Shown here in pieces: positions 44,878 through 51,664 of a DNA stretch of 64,000 nucleotides; position 1 is the first letter of the stretch; every line of letters starts with the position of its first letter. The notes beneath the pieces were generated by a model. That model saw nothing but the letters and a program-made list of their open reading frames with translations, searched no databases and was not told the origin of the DNA. Both the position numbers and the translations under genes were made by a program. Source of the DNA: Streptomyces sp. NBC_01283 (GTDB lineage: Bacteria; Actinomycetota; Actinomycetes; Streptomycetales; Streptomycetaceae); NCBI RefSeq assembly GCF_041435335.1, contig NZ_CP108430.1:7028501-7092500 (forward strand). Direction: 5' to 3'.

Positions 44878-45570
44878 TCACGGCCGTGCGGGGTCCTCGA
44901 AGAGTTCACGGCGGCACATGAAGGGGTAGCCGGCGGCCTCCTTGGCCGCCGCCTCCGCGTCGTGCTCCCGGATCGCGTCGACGAGCCGGGCGTGGTCCAT
45001 GTGGCTCTCGGGGGTCAGTTCCTCGCCGATGTCCTCGCGCAGCCAGTCGATCATGACCTCGCCGAGGTCCGCGTACATCGCCGTCATCGCGTCGTTGTGG
45101 GACGCGGCCACGACGGCCAGGTGGAAGGTCGCGTCGGCCGCGACGAAAGCCTCCGCGTCACCCGATGCCCAGGCCTCCTCGCGGCGCTCCAGAAGGGCGT
45201 CCAGCTGTTTGAGGTCGCGCTCCGTGCGCCGCTGCGCCGCCAGTTTCGCCGCGCTCGACTCCAGCGTGGAGCGCAGCTCCGCGATGTGCCGCGGATCCGT
45301 CTCGGCGAACCTGCGCTGCATCACGCCTGCCAGCTCGCTCGTCGCGACCACATAGGTGCCCGATCCCTGGCGGATGTCGAGGAGGCCGTTGTGCGCGAGG
45401 GCGCGGACCGCCTCCCGGACGGTGTTGCGCGCCACCCCCAGCTGCTCGACCAGCTCGGGCTCGGTGGGGATGCGGGAGCCGACCGGCCACTCTCCCGAAG
45501 AGATCTGGTTACGCAGCTCGGCGATGACCTGTTCGGAGAGCGCTGAGCGGTGAGGGGTGGTCAGCGGCAT
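44878..45570 (-). CDS. GntR family (FadR subfamily) transcriptional regulator
   Basis: The product is 230 residues. N-terminal winged HTH: LSEQVIAELRNQISSGEWPVG, then PTEPELVEQLGVARNTVREAV, then GLLDIRQGSGTYV. The all-helical FCD ligand domain shows AELRSTLESSAAKLAAQR, then DATFHLAVVAASHNDAM and SHMDHARLVDAIREHD, with metal-binding type Asp/His residues. It is divergent from a CynX-type exporter and likely regulates it through the palindrome between them. Confidence 0.9.
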   Translation of the reverse strand: MPLTTPHRSALSEQVIAELRNQISSGEWPVGSRIPTEPELVEQLGVARNTVREAVRALAHNGLLDIRQGSGTYVVATSELAGVMQRRFAETDPRHIAELRSTLESSAAKLAAQRRTERDLKQLDALLERREEAWASGDAEAFVAADATFHLAVVAASHNDAMTAMYADLGEVMIDWLREDIGEELTPESHMDHARLVDAIREHDAEAAAKEAAGYPFMCRRELFEDPARP

Positions 45571-45652
45571 GACGTTCCTTCGTGCGCGAGGTGACGGGCG
45601 GGGCGGGTGCGGTGCGGTGCGGGACGAGGTTACGGAAGATGTGACGCGTTCG

Positions 45653-45668
45653 GATTGGACAGCCAATC
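45653..45668. promoter_or_regulatory. Palindromic operator candidate for the GntR regulator
   Basis: GATTGG-ACAG-CCAATC is a perfect 6+6 inverted repeat in the gap between the divergent genes, 24 bp before the transporter start. An AT-rich stretch with TATGAT (a -10-like hexamer) follows. Confidence 0.6.
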
Positions 45669-45692
45669 ATCCCATGATTCTATGATGGCCCC

Positions 45693-47003
45693 ATGGCTAG
45701 TGAGGAAACCAGGACGATGACACCGACACCGACTCCGACGACACCGGTACGCACCGAAGCGGCGCACGAGGCAGCGGAGAAACAGCCCCCCACGCGCGCG
45801 TGGGCGACGCGTCTCGTCATGGTCGGCATCGTCCTCGCCGCCCTCAACCTCCGTCCGGGCATCACCAGCCTCGGCTCCCTCCTCGAAGAGGTGCGTGACG
45901 GCCTCGGCATGAGCGGCACGCTCGCCGGGCTCCTCACCTCCGTCCCGCCGCTCTGCTTCGCGGTCTTCGGAGTGATGGCACCGCGGCTCGCCCGCCGGTT
46001 CGGCCCCAGCGCGGTGGTCTGCGCGGGCATGGTCGCCATCGCCACGGGCCTGGCGATCCGCCCGTTCCTGGGCGGCACCGTCGGCTTCCTCGCCGCGAGC
46101 GCGCTCGCCCTGATGGGCATCGCGGTCAGCAACGTCCTGATGCCGGTGATCGTCAAGCGCTGGTTCCCCGACCGGGTCGGCTCGATGACCGGGCTCTACT
46201 CGATGGCGCTCGCGCTCGGCACCTCGCTGGCCGCGGCCGTCACGGTGCCCATGACCGACGCGCTGGGCGGCAGTTGGCAGTCCGGGCTCGCGGTGTGGGC
46301 GGCGCTCGCCGTCGCCGCCGTCGTGCCGTGGGTGCCGCTCGTGCGGGACCGCGGCGTGGCCTCGGCCGCCCCGGAGCACGTCAGCTCCGAGGTGCGCCAG
46401 GAGGACGCGGGGCTGCGCATCACGCGCAGCCGTACGGCGTGGGCGCTCGCCGTATTCTTCGGTCTCCAGGCCACCGCCGCGTACATCACGATGGGCTGGA
46501 TGCCGCAGATCTTCCGCGACGCCGGGGTCCCCGCGGGGGAGGCAGGCGTGCTCCTCGCCGTCATCATGGCGATGGGCGTGCCGCTGGCCTTCGTCATCCC
46601 CCGGGTCGCCACCCGGCTGCCGAACCAGGGCCCCGTGGTGGTCGTGCTCGGCGCCTGCGGTCTCGCCGGATACGCGGGCCTCTACCTCGCCCCCGCGGGC
46701 GGCGCCTGGGTGTGGGCCGTGCTGCTCGGCGTCTCCAACTGTGCCTTCCCGCTGGCCCTCACGATGGTCGGCATGCGGGCCAAGAGCAGCGTGGGCGTCG
46801 CCAAGCTGTCGGCCTTCGCGCAGAGCACGGGCTACCTGATCTCGATCCCGGGCCCGCTCCTGGTGGGCGTGCTCTACCAGCACAGCGGCGGCTGGGGGCT
46901 GCCGATCGCGCTCATGGCGGGCCTGATGGTGCCGCAGATCGTGGTGGGCATCCTGGCGGGCCGCAACCGCACGGTGGAGGACGAGGTCGCGGCGGCTGCC
47001 TGA
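45693..47003 (+). CDS. MFS transporter, CynX/NimT family
   Basis: The product is 436 residues with 12 predicted helices. The family block LRPGITSLGSLLEEVRDGLG sits after TM1; GLLTSVPPLCFAVFGVMAP, FPDRVGSMTGLYSMALALG and YITMGWMPQIFRDAG are typical. CynX/NimT members export or import cyanate, nitroimidazoles or other small molecules; the substrate here is unknown. It is followed by its usual mini-protein. Confidence 0.88.
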   Translation: MASEETRTMTPTPTPTTPVRTEAAHEAAEKQPPTRAWATRLVMVGIVLAALNLRPGITSLGSLLEEVRDGLGMSGTLAGLLTSVPPLCFAVFGVMAPRLARRFGPSAVVCAGMVAIATGLAIRPFLGGTVGFLAASALALMGIAVSNVLMPVIVKRWFPDRVGSMTGLYSMALALGTSLAAAVTVPMTDALGGSWQSGLAVWAALAVAAVVPWVPLVRDRGVASAAPEHVSSEVRQEDAGLRITRSRTAWALAVFFGLQATAAYITMGWMPQIFRDAGVPAGEAGVLLAVIMAMGVPLAFVIPRVATRLPNQGPVVVVLGACGLAGYAGLYLAPAGGAWVWAVLLGVSNCAFPLALTMVGMRAKSSVGVAKLSAFAQSTGYLISIPGPLLVGVLYQHSGGWGLPIALMAGLMVPQIVVGILAGRNRTVEDEVAAAA

Positions 47004-47046
47004 CCCCGGCGGAGAGCCCTCGGACAAAGGGTGCGAGACTCTCCCC

Positions 47047-47163
47047 ATGCCAGTGCTCGACCCGAACCCCCAGAACGGCCAGAAGAAGCTGCTCATCGTG
47101 CTCGGCGCGATGCTGGCCATCACCGTGATCATCGGCATCATCGCTGCCATCGCCTCGCCGTGA
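47047..47163 (+). CDS. SGM_5486 family transporter-associated mini-protein
   Basis: The product is 38 residues: MPVLDPNPQNGQKKLLIVLG, then a single hydrophobic helix (AMLAITVIIGIIAAIASP). It matches my memory of the SGM_5486 family found next to CynX/NimT transporters in streptomycetes. It starts 43 bp after the transporter stop. It probably acts as a small membrane partner. Confidence 0.78.
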   Translation: MPVLDPNPQNGQKKLLIVLGAMLAITVIIGIIAAIASP

Positions 47164-47342
47164 ACTGACCCCGGCGGGGCCGATGGTGGGCCCAAGGTGG
47201 GGTTAGCACCACCATCCCTTAGGGGGCCAGTGTCAGGGTCAAGTGGGTGGATCACCGGATGTGCTGAGGGTCGCCGGATCCGTACCTTCGAGATGTGGCC
47301 GCGAGGACGCGGCACAGAGGACTCGAAGACCACGGAGGCGGC

Positions 47343-47567
47343 ATGTCGGCCCGTTCGCACACCCGGCGCGACCTGGGAGCCACCAAGGACTCCGCGAGCG
47401 TCGAGATCCAGCTTCCGTGGTGGGCGATCGCCCTCCCCGCCATCGCCTTCGCGGCCCTGCTCCTGCTGATACTGAACCCGGCCGACGCCCACGCGACGAC
47501 CGGCGAGCCGGCGGTCACGCACATGCTCGAACGCATCCAGGAGACCGTGTTCCGTACGGCCCCGTGA
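47343..47567 (+). CDS. Small single-pass membrane protein, function unknown
   Basis: The product is 74 residues from ATG 47343, with GGAGG 6 bp upstream. A basic N-terminus (MSARSHTRRDLGATKDS) precedes one helix (WWAIALPAIAFAALLLLIL) and a C-terminal extracellular segment with HMLERIQETVF. Conserved position suggests a real gene; no family recognised. Confidence 0.68.
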   Translation: MSARSHTRRDLGATKDSASVEIQLPWWAIALPAIAFAALLLLILNPADAHATTGEPAVTHMLERIQETVFRTAP

Positions 47568-47655
47568 CCTGCCCCGGATGGACGCCGTCACCCGTGGCGG
47601 GGGAGCAGGCCAACTCCCTGCGCCCACTGGCGGGTTTCATGCGAAGCTGGGACGC

Positions 47656-48174
47656 ATGAGCGTCGCAGAACCCCGCAGGATTGTCCTTTTCCGGCATGCG
47701 AAGGCCGACTGGCCGCAGGTGACCGACCATGAGCGGCCCCTCGCGGAGCGCGGCCGCAAGGATGCCCCCGTCGCCGGGCGCAAGCTGGCCGACAGTGGCA
47801 TCCCCTTCGATCTGGCCCTCTGCTCGACCGCCGCCAGGACCCGCGAGACATGGAAGCTCGCCGTCCATGAGCTGCCGCAGAGGCCCAAGACCATCTACGA
47901 GGAGCGGCTGTACGAAGCCTCTCCGGGCGAGCTGATCGCCGTGCTGAACGAAACTCCGGACGACGTGCGGGACATCGTGCTGATCGGCCACAACCCCGGA
48001 GTGCAGGGGCTCGCCGACGTCCTCGCGGGTGACGCCGAGGGCGACGCGCGTACGCGGATGAACCGCCGCGGCTTCCCGACCTCGGCCTTCGCCGTCCTGA
48101 CGTACTCCGGCTCGTGGAAGGCCCTGGAGCCGGGGGTCGCCACCCTCGTCGACTACTGGGCACCTTCCGAGTAA
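47656..48174 (+). CDS. SixA-type histidine phosphatase
   Basis: The product is 172 residues. The RHG-like motif is RRIVLFRHAKADWP; CSTAARTRETWKLAV and VLIGHNPGVQGLAD supply the second histidine. SixA removes phosphate from histidine on HPt domains or on phosphocarrier proteins; the actual substrate in actinobacteria is open. Confidence 0.9.
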   Translation: MSVAEPRRIVLFRHAKADWPQVTDHERPLAERGRKDAPVAGRKLADSGIPFDLALCSTAARTRETWKLAVHELPQRPKTIYEERLYEASPGELIAVLNETPDDVRDIVLIGHNPGVQGLADVLAGDAEGDARTRMNRRGFPTSAFAVLTYSGSWKALEPGVATLVDYWAPSE

Positions 48175-48190
48175 ACCCTGACGCGGATGC

Positions 48191-48231
48191 ACCGATGGCC
48201 CCCGTACCGCTGCGGTGCGGGGGCCATCGGT
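48191..48231. terminator. Bidirectional terminator between sixA-like gene and serB
   Basis: ACCGATGGCCCCCG and its exact complement enclose an imperfect inner stem (ACCGC/GCGGT). It lies between convergent stops (48174 and 48279). Confidence 0.75.
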
Positions 48232-48278
48232 GTATGACGTGCCGTGTGTGACGCGGCGAAGAAGCCGTCGGGCCGGCC

Positions 48279-49493
48279 TCAGTCGGTGTGCGTGTCCGCG
48301 GCCTCGACCTCTTCGCGGGTGACACCGAGGAGATAGAGGACGGTGTCGAGGAAGGGGACGTTCACCGCGGTGTGCGCGGCCTCGCGGACGACGGGCTTGG
48401 CGTTGAAGGCGACACCGAGACCGGCCGCGTTCAGCATGTCGAGGTCATTGGCGCCGTCGCCGATCGCGACGGTCTGCTCCAGCGGGACCCCGGCCTCCTC
48501 GGCGAAGCGGCGCAGCAGCCGGGCCTTGCCCGCGCGGTCCACGATCTCGCCGGTCACCTTGCCGGTGAGCCTGCCGTCGACGATCTCCAGGGTGTTGGCC
48601 TGGGCGAAGTCGAGGCCGAGACGTTCCTTCAGATCATCGGTCACCTGGGTGAACCCACCCGACACGACGCCCACTTGGTAGCCGAGGCGCTTGAGCGTAC
48701 GGATGAGGGTGCGGGCGCCCGGGGTGAGGCGGACCTCGGTGCGGACCTTCTCGACGACCGAGGCGTCGAGCCCCGCGAGGAGTTCCACGCGGGCGTGCAG
48801 CGACTGCTCGAAGTCCAGTTCGCCGCGCATCGCGGCCTCGGTCACCTCGGCGACCTTGTCCTCGCAGCCGGCGTGCGCCGCGAAGAGTTCGATCACCTCG
48901 TCCTGGATGAGGGTCGAGTCGACGTCCATCACGATGAGCCGCTGGGCGCGGCGGTGCAGACCCGCCGCGACGACGGCCACGTCCACGCCGAGCTTCGCCG
49001 CCTCCAGGGCGAGGGCGGTGCGCAGCGGCTCGGTCTCCGTGCCGGACACGGCGAACTCCACCGCGGTGACCGGGTACTTGGCGAGCCGGAAGATGCGGTC
49101 GATGTTGCCGCCGGTCGCGGTGATGCTGGCGGCGATGGCGGCGGTCGACTCGGCGGTCAGGGGGTGGCCGAGCACGGTGACGTGCGAACGGCCGAGGCCA
49201 CGCGGGCGGTTGTCACCGATGCCCGAGATGATCTCGGCCTGCATCTTCAGGGACTCGGCCCAGCTGTGCACGGTGGACCGCAGGTCGCCCTCCAGGCCGG
49301 CGGGCGGCTCGGTCACGAGCGCGCACAGCACTATGCGGCCACGGGTGACGACCTGCTCGATGTCGACGACGTCGACGGAGTAGGCGGCAAGGGTGTCGAA
49401 GAGGCCTGCGGTGATTCCGGGACGGTCCTTGCCGAAGATCTTGACGAGGAGCGTGGGGACATCGGCGGGCTGCGGGGGCTGCGAAGCGCTCAT
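48279..49493 (-). CDS. serB: Phosphoserine phosphatase SerB with N-terminal ACT domains
   Basis: The product is 404 residues. Residues about 12-180 are two ACT-like domains (LLVKIFGKDRPGITAGLFD; SHVTVLGHPLTAESTAAIA). The HAD phosphatase follows: nucleophile in IVMDVDSTLIQDEVIE, motif II VGVVSGGFTQVT, motif III GDGANDLDML. It makes serine from phosphoserine, and ACT domains may give serine feedback control. Confidence 0.95.
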   Translation of the reverse strand: MSASQPPQPADVPTLLVKIFGKDRPGITAGLFDTLAAYSVDVVDIEQVVTRGRIVLCALVTEPPAGLEGDLRSTVHSWAESLKMQAEIISGIGDNRPRGLGRSHVTVLGHPLTAESTAAIAASITATGGNIDRIFRLAKYPVTAVEFAVSGTETEPLRTALALEAAKLGVDVAVVAAGLHRRAQRLIVMDVDSTLIQDEVIELFAAHAGCEDKVAEVTEAAMRGELDFEQSLHARVELLAGLDASVVEKVRTEVRLTPGARTLIRTLKRLGYQVGVVSGGFTQVTDDLKERLGLDFAQANTLEIVDGRLTGKVTGEIVDRAGKARLLRRFAEEAGVPLEQTVAIGDGANDLDMLNAAGLGVAFNAKPVVREAAHTAVNVPFLDTVLYLLGVTREEVEAADTHTD

Positions 49494-49577
49494 GGTGTGC
49501 CCACGGTATCCGGCGGCCCGCGGGGGCGTGCCGCCGGTCCGCTTGGCGGACACGGGTTCGGATGTGCCGGCCCTCCT

Positions 49578-51401
49578 TTACCGCCCGTTCCCGCCCCGAG
49601 GCCCCCGCCCCGGCGGCGGCGGTGGTGGCGGAGGAGGCGGCGGCCAGTCGCCTCCGTTGCCCGAGGAGCGGGGGCGCGGCTTCGGGTGCGGGGGAGGAGT
49701 GACCGGCCCGACCACAGTCGGCGCACCGGACACATCACGCGGCGGCCGGAGGTAGGGGTTGGTGTCAGGGTTCGCGGGCCGGAAGGGCGCGCTGGGACTG
49801 TACGGCCCCGCAGCACCGGGCTGTCCCGCAGTATCGGGCCTCCCCGCCCCGCCAGGCTGCCCCGGAGCCGGAGCACCCGGAGCACCCGGAGCACCCGGAG
49901 CACCCGGAGCACCCGGAGCACCCGGAGCACCCGCAGTCCCAGGCACTCCCGCGCCCCCCTCAGGCGATGCCGTCCCCCCAGCCGCCCCCGCGACGCGAGC
50001 CAGCGGTGACACCCGGCCCCCCGCGGCACCGCTCGCCACCGCGAGCAACGCCCCCACCGCTCCGGCCCCGGCACCCCAGGCCGCACCGAGGAGCACGGCC
50101 ATCCCCAGCTGTCCGTGCAGCTCGATCCCCGCGCCGAACGCGTCGAAGCCGAGCACCGACAGCGAGGCGTCCGCGGAGACCCCCGTCAGCCACACCATCA
50201 ACGGCAGCGCGAGCGCCGTCACCACGCCGAGCCGCACCGCGCACCGCCCCGCGAACTTCAGGGCGCCCGTCCCACCACGTAAATAGGGAGTGCGGACAGC
50301 CGTGAGCACCCCCGCGAAAAGGATCATCAGCGCCGCCGCGACGCCGAGGAGCCACACCCTGCTGTCGAGTTCCGCGAGCCGTCCCAGCGTCACCGCCTCG
50401 TTCTCCGAGCCGCCCGACCCCATCAGAAGGTCGTCCAGCGGATCCGGCAGGAGCTTCGCCAGCTCGCCCGTCGCCTCGCCGTCCCACGGCACGAAGAGCC
50501 CGATCGGCACCCCGAGCCACACCCCGTTCGGCGCCCCGAGCAGCGCGGCGCCCGCGATCCGCTTGGGATGGGCGTCGCCGATCATCGCGTACAGCGCCGC
50601 CGCGAGCCCGGCGAGCACCGCCACGAGCGCCACCGCGACCATCGCGGACGCGGCAGGACGCACCACGCGGTGCACGGCGTCCCACCCGCGCGGCAGCGGC
50701 GTACGACGGGATGCGAGCAGCGCGATCAGCAGCACGCCGATCACCCACACCGCGCCCCCGAGCAGCGTCGAACCCGTGTCCACGGTGAAGCCGACCGCCG
50801 CCTTCGCCTTGGCGAGATCGCCGAGCCGGTCGGGCAGCAGCCCGCCGAGGTCACCGAGCCCGCCGGGAAGTTTGTCCGTGATGCCGTCCGGGAGCTGGCC
50901 GAGCCCCTTGTCGATGCCCTTGTCGATCCCCAGCTGGTCACCGTCGATCGTGATGATGTCGTGACCCGCCCACGCGAGGCCGCCGAGCATCGCGAGAAAG
51001 AGGACGATCACCGCACCCGCGCGCGCCGCCAGTTCGGCGGGCGAGATCACAACTCCCGCCGCGCGCAAGGAGCGTAGGAAAAAATACGCAAGGAGGATCG
51101 CCCCCGCGAGCCCGACGCCCAGCGGCGCGATGTCGATCGCGGTGGTCGCCTCGGCGCCGTCGAGCCCGAACGCCGACACGTCACCGGACGGAGTGACCGA
51201 GCCGCCCGCGCCGAGCGCCACCACGGCGGCCGTCATCGGCCCCAGCGACGCCGCCGCGTCCGCGCCGAGGAGGTGCAGGCCGAGCGCCGCCGTGCCGGCC
51301 ATGCCGACCAGAGCCCAGCTCACGGCGGCGATGGCGGAGAGCAGCACATCGCCCCACCGCACGCCGCCCCGGCCTTCGACACTGTTCCCGCCGGTCTCCA
51401 T
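49578..51401 (-). CDS. Streptophobe family multi-pass membrane protein with collagen-like tail
   Basis: The product is 607 residues. About ten hydrophobic helices occupy residues 15-480 (for example AIAAVSWALVGMAGTAALGL and GVGLAGAILLAYFFLRSLRA). The name 'streptophobe' is a known label for such Streptomyces membrane proteins without assigned function. The C-terminal 120 residues are disordered and contain a GAP tripeptide run, then proline/arginine-rich sequence ending PPPPPPPPPPPGRG-like. The start MET at 51401 faces the FHA-ABC gene. Confidence 0.85.
   Translation of the reverse strand: METGGNSVEGRGGVRWGDVLLSAIAAVSWALVGMAGTAALGLHLLGADAAASLGPMTAAVVALGAGGSVTPSGDVSAFGLDGAEATTAIDIAPLGVGLAGAILLAYFFLRSLRAAGVVISPAELAARAGAVIVLFLAMLGGLAWAGHDIITIDGDQLGIDKGIDKGLGQLPDGITDKLPGGLGDLGGLLPDRLGDLAKAKAAVGFTVDTGSTLLGGAVWVIGVLLIALLASRRTPLPRGWDAVHRVVRPAASAMVAVALVAVLAGLAAALYAMIGDAHPKRIAGAALLGAPNGVWLGVPIGLFVPWDGEATGELAKLLPDPLDDLLMGSGGSENEAVTLGRLAELDSRVWLLGVAAALMILFAGVLTAVRTPYLRGGTGALKFAGRCAVRLGVVTALALPLMVWLTGVSADASLSVLGFDAFGAGIELHGQLGMAVLLGAAWGAGAGAVGALLAVASGAAGGRVSPLARVAGAAGGTASPEGGAGVPGTAGAPGAPGAPGAPGAPGAPGAPAPGQPGGAGRPDTAGQPGAAGPYSPSAPFRPANPDTNPYLRPPRDVSGAPTVVGPVTPPPHPKPRPRSSGNGGDWPPPPPPPPPPPGRGPRGGNGR
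49871..49933. repeat. 9-bp tandem repeat, 7 perfect copies, inside the streptophobe gene
   Basis: GAGCACCCG occurs seven times without mismatch. On the coding (minus) strand it encodes Gly-Ala-Pro triplets through CGG-GTG-CTC in shifted frame, giving a collagen-like (GAP)n stretch. Length is likely to vary between strains. Confidence 0.92.
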
Positions 51402-51436
51402 CAGGACCCCCCGACTCGCACCGCGTAGCCCGTTTC

Positions 51437-51469
51437 ATACGGGATGTGCGCAATGCGCATGATCCGTAT
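51437..51469. promoter_or_regulatory. Imperfect 33-bp inverted repeat between divergent genes
   Basis: ATACGG....TGCGC and GCGCA....CCGTAT arms are centred on CAAT; nearly all arm positions pair. It lies 35 bp upstream of the streptophobe start in the 263-bp divergent gap and may be an operator. A separate perfect 12-bp palindrome CCCCATATGGGG lies at 51621-51632, next to TAGACT (a -10-like hexamer at 51615). Confidence 0.5.
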
Positions 51470-51664
51470 GCACTCATGGGCGGTTACTACTCTCCGGGGC
51501 GGTTTCTGCCCCGTCAACGGGGCGGTCATGGAGGCCCGTACGCAGTCTTCACAAGGCCCGACTTTCGGTCAGAGGCCTCCGCCTGAAATAGTTCCTCCCG
51601 ATGTTCGACATCCCTAGACTCCCCATATGGGGGCTAGCTCGGGGGACAACTCAGTGGGGCTGGA

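Noticed and set aside
47164..47342. Possible RNA gene between the mini-protein and the small membrane protein
   Set aside because: Only a weak GGTGG/CCACC pairing; more likely a promoter region.
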